A stretch of DNA of 64,000 nucleotides, from contig JASANG010000847.1 in NCBI GenBank assembly GCA_030248215.1, positions 62,001 through 126,000 of the forward strand, in the 5' to 3' direction. Source of the DNA: Enoplolaimus lenunculus (Eukaryota; Nematoda; Enoplea; Enoplida; Thoracostomopsidae). Of this stretch, positions 33,776 to 47,800 are shown piece by piece (positions within the stretch are counted from its first letter, which is position 1; the number at the start of each line of letters is the position of its first letter). A program made the translations under genes and the position numbers. The notes below the pieces were generated by a model that ran no database searches, was not told the DNA's origin, and worked only from the letters and a program-made list of their open reading frames with translations.

Positions 33776-35206
33776 TCCCTAAACCTAATAAACACTAAAT
33801 CTAATTATTAATCTAAGATTAGAGTTCACATGCTCAAATTTGTATAGGATGCATTACAAGTTGGTGATAGGAGATGTAACATACGAACTGATATGTTTTG
33901 CAAACTGACTTTCTTGGTGTACGTAATTTCAGGTAATGCAGCAGTTTGCCTGCTTGAAACTCTGTTACACGACCGGATTAAAGGTGACGGTACTTAGGCC
34001 CGGGGTCCATATGCCAAAACTCCATGAACACTGGCACTAGCAGACAACAGCTCGGTCCATAACACAGATACAGCGGTATACGGATTAATATTTACCGAGA
34101 TACATAACCGGATGCCGGAAAATATCCGTGTTTCCCAAAATTCCCATAATGATTTTGACGGTTTAATATCCATTGAAACGTATCGTCGGTTTTCGGTTGG
34201 TGGGAGGCCCCTTTTGTTGGCTGGCCGGTGGTTGGACCTCTTGCCCCTCCCTTTAATTTGACGCTGCTGTCTTTAGGTATTAAATGGTGATAAGATTCAA
34301 TAACAATAAACACAGTTTGAACTATAATCATACTAACAAATCAAAATTTAATTAAAATCATAATTTATATATTAAGTTGGTTAAAATTTGGTTAAGATTT
34401 TAACGATTAAAATGATACTAATTGCAATCAGTGCAACTGGTTATACTAAAGCGCATCCCTACAGACTAAAAAGCACCGGAGCGTAATAAAATGCCGACTG
34501 TCGACGATGACGTGGCCATTAATCAAAAATATGATTAATATTTTGAACGCAAAAATTAATTTTTTTAAAAACCAAAAATTTTGCCGAAAATTTCTCAAAT
34601 TTTCGGTTAATTTTTTTCTGGTTGATTTTTTTGTAAAATTATGACCCTAAAAATTGTTCAAATTCAATCAAACTTTGTTTGGCAATTTTTTTCTCTATCT
34701 GATTTGCTTAAGTTTAGGGCTATGATTAATCGAAAGTAGAGTACAGCAGGGATAGGGCTGGTCGGTTTTCTAAGATATATCGGAACACTTTGGATATATT
34801 TAAACCGGTGTGAAAAAATACAAACGTTTGCAGTGTTTAGAATTAACGTATCGCATAACTTTCTGATGGCTTTGTGGAAGTTATAACCAAACTGCAATGA
34901 AATATTTGCTACGCCAGCCCGTAGCCAGATAGGGTCCATTGGGTTTCACCTCCGCGTGGACGAATTTTGCCGTCATAAAAAATTTTCAACTTTGCTTGTA
35001 TTTAGTCATTGAATACCCTTGTATGCCCCTACTGAAAACTGTTTAGACCTATAGCAAAGTGAGCTGGCTACGAAGTTTGGGCCTGTGGCTAGGCTGATGG
35101 TTAAAATGTCTTAAATTTTATATTAATGTGATTTGGTTTCAGACTGGAATATTTGCGGTAGGTCAAATTTAATGAGCGACAGACTGCTTTCTGAAGTATG
35201 GACATG

Positions 35207-35207
<1 letters not shown>

Positions 35208-35250
<43 letters not shown>
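35208..35250. repeat. (AT)n microsatellite
   Basis: About 20 uninterrupted AT units in the intergenic region. Confidence 0.95.
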
Positions 35251-35253
<3 letters not shown>

Positions 35254-35344
35254 GAAATTGTATTAATATGCCTGACGTCAGCTTTGACACCACAACGAAA
35301 TTGAACTCTTGTTCAAAATGTTAATATAGACCTTACAGACTTAC

Positions 35345-35395
35345 GATAAGACTGAAGAAGGCAAGCTTAGCTTAGGCTAGGCTTATTTTTGCGCG
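35345..35395. repeat. Telomere-repeat-like fragment
   Basis: GGCAAGCTTAGCTTAGGCTA and GGCTTATTTTTGCGCG look like the interior of T1 without ends. Confidence 0.4.
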
Positions 35396-36136
35396 AAAAA
35401 TTCACCCAAAAAACAAAAAAAACGAAAAAAGATCATTCATATTCTGGTTAATACGCTCTTCTAAAAGAAATTGATTGTCAGACTATGTACATTTACATAT
35501 AAATATATATTAGATGTATATAACATATTATTCGAGTTAGAACAATCAAAATCATAAGGTTGAACAAACTGATGCTTAAAACTTAGGGTCCAGGTGAATA
35601 TATCAAAATTAAAGCCACTGCTTTGAACATTTAATTTAGGTTGCGTTTGCTGTATGAAGATGGATTCAAGGATTTGAAGGGCGTGAATTGGTTCTAAATT
35701 TACTACCAGAGGGTTGGATTGCGCCTAAAATTGAAAAATCAGCACCATCACATGGGTGATTATTGTTACTACAATGTTCCGAGATAGCGGACACACACAC
35801 ATATATATATGAATGTCCATCGAAACTAAGAAATTCTTCGCAAGACTAAAACAGTTTTATAAGTAACGCCAATCAAATTTTGGACGATTTTAATCAAATT
35901 AAAAAATTTGAAAATAGTAAACAAATTCGTGTCTTTTTTACCTAAATTTTATTCCAAATTTAAGAACCACAAAAAAACTGGACATAGTTTTTGAAGTTGA
36001 AGCGCAAATCTTATCAGTGTATCCGAGAATCGCCCATAGTTTATGTTAGAAATTTCTTTGCTAAAAATAAATTTGACCATTTTGAAAAAAGCGAAAATCA
36101 CTAATCCCGTAACGCTTGATTTTATGATTCTTTTAC

Positions 36137-36302
36137 GGCCGTAACAGTAAATTAAGCGTATTCATAGGCCTAAACCTTAGCCTAAGCGTTGCAAAAGCGT
36201 ATTTCTAAGCCTAAGCCTAAACAAAAAATGTAGTCTAGAATGCAAGCGCACTCTGTTACAAACTCACCACAAACCGGGACGGACCTATAAGTAACATGGG
36301 CC
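36137..36302. mobile_element. T2 element in the intergenic region
   Basis: GGCCGTAACAGTAAATTAAGC, two short CCTAAGC arrays around GTTGCAAAAGCG, then the inverse end AAGTAACATGGGCC. The left TIR is shortened. Confidence 0.6.
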
Positions 36303-37103
36303 ATTCGCTTTCTAAAAACTGAAAAAACCCTTGAAACAGTGCACTTAATCTGTTTGAAATTTTAGGAATACGCAACAAAAACTAAATGTTGACCTGGATA
36401 AAAGCCGAAAACCAAATATTTCAAACTTTTAACATTAAATCTTAATACTTAATTTGTTTAAAAAATCATTTCCATGCAACTATAGACAGATAGACACACT
36501 ACACATACAGTGTCATAGATCATCAGTAATACAATGACCTAAATCACACCTTTTATACAACGGCGTGCATTTTTAATTGCTTTTCTAAGTATTAAAACAC
36601 TAGAAATTCCTGATAAAAGAAGGCAAAATACACCCGTTTAACAGGTTTTTTTAGAATATTAAACGGTAAATTTATCATGGTTCAAAATAAATTTTCTCGC
36701 TTGCTACAACCGTATTAAACATATATCCTGAAATACCGTTACCATGAAATTTTAACTACAATATTCCCCTATCAGAATAAACCAAAATTACAATATTAAA
36801 TAAATAAATAATTGTATAAAATATATAGAAAATATGGCAGTATCAATTGAGAGTAAAAGATGCAACTTTAACACCAGAATGAAGTTCATGAAAAAGTTAA
36901 AGGTTAATCAAAAACAAACGTTGATTTGTAGTTGAAAAATATACAAAATTTGAAAACACTGCGGAAAACTGTTATTTTTTAGTCGCTCAAAGAAACACAC
37001 AAAGTTCTATGCAATGTCGGGAATTTCAATTAATGAAAAAATGTTTATGTTTTAACTTTGGGTATATATTACATGCGAAGCCCGAGCGTGACGAAAATGG
37101 TAC

Positions 37104-37450
37104 TATAGTGACCCGAATAAGAGGGGAAGACTGATATTTATTTGGAGTTAGTCAGTTACGGACTGTTATTTATTTTAACCCACACTCCGCCATCCTTTGT
37201 TAGCGATATTTATTCGGTATTGAATCTATGTGTTGAATTAAACGTTTATTTGTCTTGTATCAAAACCTTGAGCGATAATGCACGGTTATACTTACATATG
37301 CACTTCCAAAACTAAGAATGCTTTAAAGTTTCGAACTCAACTGTATTTGGTGCTGCAGTTATTTAAAGCACTATAATTTGGGATAATTGACATTTATCGA
37401 CTCTAATTAGAGTTTAGGAACGCTATCCGCTTACAGACTCTTATGCAATC
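37104..37450. mobile_element. M3 element, one end missing
   Basis: ACTATAGTGACCCGAATAAG, then GACTGATATTTATTTGG as in the 25270 copy read inversely. The other end breaks off after TATCCGCTTACAGACTC. Confidence 0.6.
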
Positions 37451-38248
37451 AATTTTATTACCAAAGTTGTTTCACAGCCGGCTCTGTCGACAAGTTTTTC
37501 ACCACCGTCTGCATCCTGCATAACGCATACACAACTGTTAAATACTGAGCATTTATTTCGCGAACACATTCATCGCTACGGTGTTCAAGGTTTTGCAGCA
37601 TACGCAAAAAGACCGAATTAAACTGGAACAGAATTCATTGAGTACCCAGGCCCTGCTTGTCATTAATAAGAACACCCGCTGATTCCTAAGCGCTCCAAAT
37701 ATAACAGCACAACATATACTTTAATCACAGACAAGCCATAGCGGACAGACAAATCTTCTCAAAACTACAGATACAAACCGTTTAATGCCAGTCCACACAC
37801 AGGTAAAAAATCCCATAGTTTCCATCTTTTTTGCAAGACATGTTCTATTTATAATTTAAGCACGAAAGCATAAATGCCAGGAAAAAAGGTCGCGAACGAC
37901 AAAAAACTCGCTAAATATTCTTGTAGCTGGATGATTTGCAAAACATCAACATAAAAAGCACATTAATATACATTAACATAAAAAACGAAACAACAGCTAT
38001 ATACGATATACTACGCCCAACACTGATATGCTTCAACACTACGATATTGACACATAGCATAGCACACAACATGTCACGACACAAAATTATAAAATGAATT
38101 GGCCTTAATAACTTTTGAATAATTTTGGTTTTTAACCCTTTCTCACATAAATATTTTCAATTATTTAATGGTACATTTCTAACAATAATTCAGGTGCAGC
38201 TACAATAACGCTACACTTATAAATATTTGCGAAATCTTGTGCAATTTT

Positions 38249-38388
38249 GGCCAATGTAAAGAACAGGGGCGGAACATTGTTATAGCGTGTTCCGATGCCT
38301 AAGCCAAGCAAAAAATAGTCTAAAACTTAAACTTACTCTATTGCAGTCCTACAGAAAAAACGTTCCGTCCCTGATCTTTACATCAGCC
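38249..38388. mobile_element. T1 element, minimal copy with little telomere repeat
   Basis: A 140-bp copy with both inverted ends (GGCCAATGTAAAGAACAGGG; CCCTGATCTTTACATCAGCC) but only about two CCTAAGC units. It is useful as a reference for the element without its array. Confidence 0.7.
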
Positions 38389-38628
38389 GAAATTTTTAAC
38401 ACTCTTCCTAATATTTGAAAAAAATTACAAAATCAAACAGGTGGTAACTCAAAGGAAACGAATGTATAAATAGTAAAACAACAATTAATTTTGACTGACA
38501 CCAAACACGAGTATTTAAAGTGAATTACTTCGGATGTAATTCAGCGGTAATTACTTCTCGTCGACCTCGAAGCACGTAATCCCACACCAAAAAATTTGAT
38601 AAAACTGAATCAGATATTTAGCCACTAA

Positions 38629-38820
38629 TCATTTCTTTCGTTGTTTTAAAGTTGTTGCTCGTTGTGTTCGGCGAGTGACCCCAGTCCCTGTAGTTGACCG
38701 AACGACTCCAGACGTCTGGCCACATCCTCGTAGCTGATTCCATTTTAGGTGACAAGACACAGCCAAATTCTTGCGGACAATGGAACGATGCAGCCGTGAC
38801 GTTGCCGTTTGAGAATACAT
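38629..38820 (-). CDS. INO80-like gene, last visible exon 11
   Basis: After acceptor aaaatttcag the phase-0 frame encodes 63 basic, Thr-rich residues (SRLHRSIVRKNL; TLKQRKK) and ends in TGA. No canonical GTRAG donor is seen in it. It may be the real terminus, or an exon whose donor I cannot recognise. Confidence 0.5.
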   Translation of the reverse strand: MYSQTATSRLHRSIVRKNLAVSCHLKWNQLRGCGQTSGVVRSTTGTGVTRRTQRATTLKQRKK

Positions 38821-41800
38821 CTGAAATTTTCGGGCATCACAACAACTTGTGACTCAAAATCAAAAAATTAGCAAAAATTTCAATTTACTGCTAGTGCCAA
38901 TATTTTCAAATCAGTGTAGCACACTATCAACAATTGAAAGCATTCGAATAAAACAGTGCTAAAATTTACCATACTTCTTACACTTTTCTTATTTTGGTAC
39001 TATGTTAAATTTCGCACTGGAAGTTTTTGCTGTTTGCATGTTGCTAGACTGACCAATAGGTGCGACACACAGTTGAGAATACAGCTACAAATCGTAGGTG
39101 CTGTTATAGAATTTCTAAAAGGGTCCAATATCATTGTGTTAACGCCGAGCGTGAGATAAATATTTATCTTCTCTTGTTCTATCATACATAGATCGCCCTT
39201 TCTAATCGACACCGGCTCCTGTATATCCCTACACTCCGGCAAAATGTGCAGTTATTGAAATATCTGCATGTACAAACAGTTTGAGGAATACTCGAATATG
39301 TTTGCTAAAGCTAACTTGGAGCGCGGGAAAGATTTTTCATGTGATGACATATTATTTCACAGGACACGTCATTTGTTGTGTCTGGGTACTTATTTGACAC
39401 GTAAAATTCATGACGCTTCATTTCCAAGCTGAGCCCAGTCGAATAAATAGATTGAAGCTAAACCAGAATATAAGTACGAACAACCTCATTTAACACAGTG
39501 TTACCTTTGGAATGTCAGTATTAACAACTGAAGACCACGTCCGCATGTTGCCAGCTTGACCACTGACTGTGGCTATGGTAGTGCTTTGTGATGCATTGCT
39601 CGCCTCCCCGCTATTCCGGGAATACGTTTTCACGTCGCCAAGCCGCATAGATTTCGAAAACGGCCCAGCCAAGTCGGTAGAAGCAACAGACAGCTGGGTG
39701 TGGGTTCTAGTCGGATCAATATGCGGTGCGGCAGTATACATTTTGTCATTCGAAGTACGAGACGGCTGTTCTTGATATCTATAATTGTTAAAACCCTCTT
39801 AAACGCCAAAAACCAAAGAGTAATGGCCCATGTTAATTATAGGAACCAGCACATTTGGAGACAGGCGGAAAAATGAGAAATTGAAAGACTGTAACACTTC
39901 GGCTTATGTTTAGGCTAAGGATTAACCTTAGGCTTTGGTTTAAGCTTCACTCTGCTTTTTGACTATCTTAATACCGTCCGAGGCAATTACTTGCCGTGCG
40001 GCATCGTACGGTTATACCTTAGGCGTAAAAACAAAGCAACCAATGGATTTCTGAATCGAAGCTTTGTCACGAGATTTAACTTAAAACTACATCTGCATCT
40101 CGTTCGGCTCGCTCACCAGGTTTCGACGACGTCGGGTTCAAAGTTATGACTCCCAAAATTGAAAGCTAACATTTACGTATAATTTTACTTTGCTTGCGAG
40201 GTTTCAGCAATTGAGAGGCTCTGATGACAGAGGGTAACCAAAAGTGTCTTGGAATTTAATATACTTACAAAAAACGAGTGTGACTAGGTTAGCTCGCTTC
40301 ACCCACGAGTTTTCGATGTTCTGATGACCTCTCCTGATTATTCCCCGCCCAAGCATAAACTTTTACAAAATTAAAATTTTTAAGATCCCAAATTCCTCCA
40401 TTGGACCCAAAATTTTTTGTCGAAAAATTAGGCAAAATATATACCATTCGACACAAATTGCAGAGCTAAAACGAATATTGTTTATTGTTAAATGTTCCCT
40501 ACTCAGACGTCTGGCTAACAAGTTATTATCAATTAACTAAATTTGGCGTCGAACCACGATCGCAGGCAGCGTGCCAAATCAGCTATTTGACAACTCGACA
40601 ACTAGGCTTCTGATTGCAGAAACCACGCGACTCTGCTTTGCAAACTGCGACAAATGATATAAAATTTGTCTAACTTTTCGAAAAAACTTTTTGGGGCCCA
40701 AGGGGCTGACTGTGGCCGTAAAAATCTATTTTTCAAAAATTCAGATTTGGGCATGGAATGATTAGGGGGTCATCAGAAGCTCAAAAATGCAAAAAGTTTC
40801 AAAATCCAAGCATTTTGGGCAAATGCCGGTTTTCGGACAAAAATGAAAAAACAAACATTTTTTGGTCATAATTTTTTCCGCGGAAAAATCCCGTAATAAA
40901 TTATCAAAAAGAATCAAATTAAATGAAAAAATGGAAAGAAATTCATTTTTTTTGGTCATAATTTTTTCTGGGAGAACAATCCAGTAATAAATGATCGAAA
41001 AAAGTATCAAATTAAATCGGGTAAGTTATTATATTTGTTAACCTACACCAAATCACATCATAAGTCAGCAGAGGTCTACGTGCATTCATAGGCTGAAAAC
41101 CTTCAGAGTTCACACTTTTTACATACCGAGTCTTATTATGCGTAATTAGTATAAGCCAGATCAATATATCGGTTTTAGCGTGCATGTTATTCATGTTTCT
41201 ATAACAATTCCTACGCCTGTATTAGAAAATGTTAAACTAAGAACTGCCTGCGATGGAAACCGGATTTGAACCGGAATTGTAATCAGAATCGTAGTTTTTG
41301 CACACTGCTAGCAGCATCAATACAACTGCTAGCAATACACCGTCTAAAACTTACTTTACGCCAATAGTATCCGAAACAGTTCCGCCATTCGTTGACTCTA
41401 CCGTCTCTTGAGCATAGCTGAGATCATCAGAGGTGTTTTCAGGTGTGTGCTCGGTATTCTGCCCAGCTCTTGAATTGCCGCAACCTGACACCGCAGGGCC
41501 CATTTTGTACCCTGCTTCTTGCTGGCACACTTTTCTGAAACTACGGCATTGGTATTTTCTGCTTACCGCGCTCTTGTTACCCTGATCACAAGATTGCCCA
41601 GGTTCCACCTCCAGATCCAAATCCACCCAAATACCTGTAGTAGTATCAAACTTCGCCTGTCCAGTTGCTCCGGTCCCAATAACTGCCGGCTCAGCCTCGT
41701 TCATTCGACCATCTGTTCCACCTGACGTAGCCAAGGGTGGTCTACAGCCGCTTCCCTGTATCGTCGGAAACACCGGCACAGGGGGTGGCAAGGGCGATCT

Positions 41801-44800
41801 CCCACCGCAACTCGCAATTGATGCTATCGTATCGCTTAAATGTGCATCTCTTGCGATATCCAGCTGCGTCTTGGATGCGACCCCACTTGCGCTGGAAGGT
41901 TTGCCAACCGCAGCAGCGTTTGCAGCCACAGATCCGTCCTTATTTGCTGTCCGCGATTTATCTTTCGATGTTTTCTTATCACGCCGGGATGATTTTTCCA
42001 GCGAATGCTTATTTCCACCATCCGAAACACCAGGAACCTTACTTTCGACAATCGTAGTCAAACTGGTTTCGCTTAAAGCTGCTGCCTTCCGCGCAACGCT
42101 TTCGCGATAGCTTTGCACAGTTGCTGATACAATATCATGCGGCAAGCTATTTCCCGTTGATTCGCTGCTGCTACTTACACCTTCGTCTGGGGTACTGTAA
42201 CCGCTAAAACAAGATGTCGTACCACTCAGACCGTAATCACTCCTCAATCCCCGGTAACAGCTACCCCCAAGCCTTCCCACTGACATCCCAGCTGGCAACA
42301 TATTCACCACAACCGACTGATTACCGCTCGCGAGTACGGATCCCTCAGAACTGGTCGACCGCGGGCGCTGATTGGCAACATCAGCTATACACACTGGCGA
42401 AACCTGTGGACACGATGCTCTGCCCCCCGTGGCGCTACTACTGCTCACCACGCAATAACAATCGCCAACCTGTGGCGGGGCGCTAATTGACGTGACAAGC
42501 AGCTTGTTATTAATCGACGAATTTTGAAATCCGATTCCATTTTCCCCATGATTTGGAATTTTCATTTCATTTCCCTCAGAATTTTGACGTCCTATTTCAC
42601 TTGCACCACCAGCACCGCTATGATTTCCGATACAAGCACTTAACGTAAGTAACTTGGTATCTTCGTTTCCTACCGACTGCGGAGTTAATTCTCGCTGAGA
42701 AGGCGCAGTTAAACCGCACCTTTGGATACATTCTGCCGCCCGATCAGCTGTTGAATTGGTGCTAAACTCGCTCGATGGTGACTTGAATAAGGGATACGGT
42801 CGCGAAAACTGTTCATGATCATTCTGATGTGTATCCTCAAAGCAAGTAGACGAATCTTCGCCGGAACAACTTTTAGTGTCGCACAAGTTTTCGCATTGTG
42901 AATAGTCTAAAATATAAGTATAAATACCAAAAACACAAAAACATAAATAAGGATGTGCCGATATCAACGTTTTTGCCGATGCCGAAACCGATTCTTAGTT
43001 TAAAATTTTCCCGATGTCGATATCAACTTTAGTACACCATGCTTAATAAACAAATAGGATAATACATTACATCATTATATGAACACTTAAACCCTAACGA
43101 TCATAAACAATTATCATTTTATAAGAACGGTTCGTTTCAATTAATTTTTTTAAACAAAAACGCGAGAGATAACAATTTTTCGGAGCAGACAATTGATATG
43201 CGCCCAGAAATTAAATTGATAACATTCCAATACTGATTATTATGTGCAAAAAGTATCGGCAAAGAATCGGCAATTTTTTGCAGTGTCGATGCCGATACTC
43301 ACAAAAAGTGCCGATTACTACTGAAACCGATGCCGATTAATCAGCACATCCCTAAAAATAAAACACAATATCGATATTCTGTTTGCTGCCAAACCATTCA
43401 TGAAATAAGTGCAGTCTAAAATTTATTTAAAAAATCTTTTTGAGATATTTCAACAATTCAAACCGTGAGAACTGCGTCTAAGTTAATACATACACACACA
43501 TATATATATATACTCATTAAAGGACACAAGTTTTACAAAAATACAAAAAGCTTCACTGCTGAAGCTGCCGTGAGAGATACATTTTCTATCGGAGCCAGAA
43601 ATCACCTTCCTACTACTTGAACTGGACATACAGTGGCACCCAGTTAGGCTTCAAACTTATGCAATTCTTCACCTGAAGACGTCTCCATCATTCCACCGGT
43701 GTCCGCCACACACAGCAACCCAACCGCACAACTCGTTTGCGTCTTGACGGGATCAGCGCCTACCAAATTTGATGCTGGCGACAAACTTTCCTTTGAAGAG
43801 ATCATTGAGATATTGCTCTGACTCGCGTATAATTGACAGCTCATTGTATCAGTTTGTGCGAGAATCTTTGGCCGTTCGGACCCGGTGGCGGTCAGCACTT
43901 GCGTTTTCATATTCGTCGCCACTGTGGCAACTGGAGGCATCGCTGCAGACGAACTTAAAAATTATTGCTGTAGTGAACTCATCTCAAACATTTACACAGG
44001 TCCATTTATTATCACAATGTACGTAACAGCAATTGGCTACCCTGGCTTTGTTTAAATATCGCATGGAAATGTTTGCCACACACAAGGTATATAATATGAA
44101 ACGAGGTCCACTTTTCCTTCAACTTGGCTCCATCAACTTAAAACAATTAAATTTGACAAATGGCTTGTAGGTTTTTGAAAACGTAAAATTTCCTGTCGGT
44201 GCCTAAATTTGCGAATTGTCACCTGAAAAAATTATGGTTAGTCGCCGTTTGGCGCATAGATATAAAACAAAAAATAAAGCACTGGTTACTTTCTACTTGT
44301 GACACTAAATCAAACTGAGCATTATTCTAATTTTGTTCAAAAGGCTAAGCATTTACGAATGCCAGCAACTTAAGTAAGATTCCAGAAACCCAGTCTTTGT
44401 TCACGGACAAGATCAAGTAACAAACCATCAAAGTTACCTTGACACAACGCTGAGATCATCGCATCGGGACAGATCAATCACAGGCGCTACTTGAATCATA
44501 CCAGTCCCGCTAGTCGGTTTTGACCAATATTCTAGTGGCAACTTGTTTCCGCTGCTGGCCGTAACCTTTGGCATCTGTACCGGCGCCACCACAGGCCCAG
44601 CAGTTTTACGCCGTCCAGGACCGCCTTTCTTATCTGTCAATATCGTTGGTGCTGTGTCTGGTGATGAATGTCTGGACGCCAAAGTACATTTCCTCGCTGA
44701 CGCCGTACGGCCTGTTCGGCTTACTTGCACCGGCACAGCAGTCATCAATCCACATACAGGTGAAAATCCCACCCCTGCGGGCGTTGTAAACCTGTGTATT

Positions 44801-47800
44801 GTTTTCAATGGTCCACCCCCAGCTGTTATCGATCTAGGGTCGATCCCAGATGCCGGCTTGGATACATTCTGCATTGGTCCTACGGGCGCAACAGTCGAGT
44901 CTGCAGCAGCACCGCAACTCGCAATCGACGCAATAGTATCTGTCAAATGGGCATCTGTTGCGCTATCGAGTTGCTTTTTAATAGCCGCCGCCACACTAGT
45001 TCCACCAGCTTTGTTACCACTCGCGACTGTTTGCATTCTTACAGACCCACCGCCGGAAAGTTTATCTTTATTTGCCTTTTTCGTTCTGCGTGTTTTTGCC
45101 ACTGGTATACTAGCAGCTGCACCAGTGTCGACGAAATCTTGAGACGATGATCCGCTACTACCGCAACTAAGCGGGCCTCCACTGATTCCAGCAGCAGCGG
45201 TCAACGAAACGCATCCACCAGGCAATGAATTCGCACTGCTAGGCAAAGACCCACCTGAGCCAGTTAAAGAGCCGCTATATCCAGGCAAATTCCCGTACCC
45301 GCTCAAAATCAAGCCTCCGGTTTCAGTGTTACCCACCGAACCTGTTCGACCGCCGTGCCGACCAACCGAGTAGCCGTCTACGCTATGTGCTCCCGGCGAT
45401 CGACAGGTAGGCGACATCTGTCCACCTGAAGACTCCTCGAACATCACCGGATGTCGCCGCCCATCCATCGCTGGTTGAGCCAATGGCGGCGGGATCCCAC
45501 GGCCACCAGGATCAGAAATCAGCTGCAATGATACGTCACTATCACCACTGCTGATGTCTGACCCTCGTGTGGAACCTGAAAGTGCCGCTGCGGCAATGGT
45601 CGCTGGAGAGCAAACGGCAGGCGCCACAATTGGAAACGAAGGTAAGCGGGCGGTATTCCCTCCAGCTACCGATTGTAACGTCAACTGGTCAGTGCTGCAT
45701 TCATCAAATTCAGGCGGTGCACTCATTGACGATGCCAGTTTGGTTGAAATCCGACCTTGGACAGCCCTAGGTATCACAGACGATTGAGACGACTCAAAAT
45801 CAGACATCATGCCGTGATATTCAGTGGTGCTCAATCCCGATTGGGTACTGATTATACCGGTAAGTGGCATATTAGAAGATGTAGCTTGATTCGACACATG
45901 CTCAGAACGATACCGAAGCTCGCTGTTATCCGCAACCGAACAATTACTCCCGCGACCAAGCAAATTAATTCCACCAGGTATTGAGCTATTCCGGCTTGGG
46001 ACAACGAATTTATCGAGTTGGCTCGGTGCCGGGATGTGCCCTTCCTTGGCCGCACATTTATGGAATTGCTGTCTAGAAGCACAGGACGCCCGCTGGGGGA
46101 AGCAACCGGCGCTTCGCTCTGCAAGCCGGCGGCGTTCCAAGTAATGTACTCGTAGGTCACCAACAGATTCTGCTGTTCGTGGTTGAGACTTGTCCAATAA
46201 CGACGCGAGCATACTCGATGATGACAACATGACTGATCCACGAGGGCATTGACCATCACCTAAAAATAAGTACAAAACTCAAAATGACATACGTATGACA
46301 TCCAGGGTTGCTCGACTGGATATTTATTAACCAGAAAACAAAACCGATACGATATGTGCTAAATTTTAACCGAAAACGAACGCCAACAATCAGAGCCACC
46401 ACATACCATAGTCGGACATGGATATCGGCTTTTTCCATGTATCATGTACATATAAAACTTGTTGGTGGGTGGCTTTTTTGCACATAGTCACAATGAAACC
46501 CGCAGTTAGATGTTAAAAATCGTTTTATAGTGGGATCTAAGCAAATAGTTTAGCACTGCTTAACGGAAGATATTGTAGCTGGGCGTGGGACCACAGATGG
46601 CAATGTAATGGATATCTGTAGTCTGTGTGCTCTATTCATTGTCATTCTCCAACGTTTATCTAGAGATAAGTAAATTTCTAGTTTGCCGTATATTAATGAA
46701 TAAAAGCATAACATATTAATAGCTGTATTTAAACTATTATTTATGAGTAAAACTGTAATACGTATGTCGCACAGTGACCTTTGTGCGAGATAATAGCAGT
46801 TAGAATACAATGAAACACAGTTACATATCGCTAAAACAAAAACAATTAGGAAAACAAATGTGTGTAGGTACCTTGAATCGGCGATGCTATGCTAGTTACG
46901 TTGCCATCATTCATTCCAGCATCTTGCGAACTATCTTCCAACCTGCCAGAGCTACAAGATAAGACATTGTTATTTCCGCTTGTCAAGCCCACAGAATTAG
47001 ACCCAGATACAGTCCCAACTCGTGTTGCCAGTTCTAATTTATCGTCCGTCTTCTCAACGTTGAACGCTGCCGCCAGGTTGGCATTGCTATTATCTACGCA
47101 CGATGTTGGCGTCGCTAATACGTGACTAGCAACAGCTCCAGTCAGGTCAGAGTGGTCCACACCCGAACTACCACTATTCTGACTACAGTCATCCAAATGC
47201 AGGGTTACTCGGTCGCTTTGCAGCCCCAGTAGGTTGTCATCGTCTTTTAATTTTAGACAAGCACTCTTCGCGAAATCGGTGCTCTCATTGCAGCCAGTGG
47301 CTTCGCTTGCGCTACAGCTCGCTATTGCTGCAATCGTATTGCTTAAGCGAGCGTCAGTTGCGTGACTGTGTTGCTCAGTAGTGGTGAGCGACGACCTTGA
47401 GCAAGCTGATAAACACTTCGGCAACTGAGACCTCAAATCTTGACTGTTCCCACATCTGCTACCAGATTGAGTTCCCTCATTAGTCGACGGCAGCAACGAG
47501 TCTGTTTTCGGAAAGGCTTTCCTGTTCGCAACCGAATCAAATTGTCTCAACTGCAAAGACGTTTCATTGGACGGTAAATACCCGTTCACTTCAGTTAAAT
47601 TATTACCATCACCGTCCAGCAGCTCTGGCGCATAATGAACAGAAGGCTGCACATGTCTAGAAACCATTTCCACAGATTCCCCTACGATTTCTGTCGAATC
47701 TTGTAACCCGTCGCCACCCTCTCGCTGACCCACCATCACTCGTTTCTGTCCTACATGATGTGATTCCATTTTAGTATCTCGTTTAGCCGGTTCGTCCACC

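Larger units (their letters stand above)
32008..38628. other. Intergenic region between INO80-like and Lustrin/PAN genes
   Basis: It holds T1 (32137, 38249), R6, M6, (AT)n, T2 (36137) and M3 (37104) copies. The remainder is AT-rich unique sequence. I looked on the minus strand for DBINO or Snf2 exons continuing the INO80-like gene and found none. Confidence 0.6.

Noticed and set aside
34092-34331. Minus-strand frame beginning MIIVQTVFIVIES as a possible signal peptide
   Set aside because: The hydrophobic core is short and interrupted, and no phase-matching donor leads to the Lustrin exons. The exon at 32007 fits much better.
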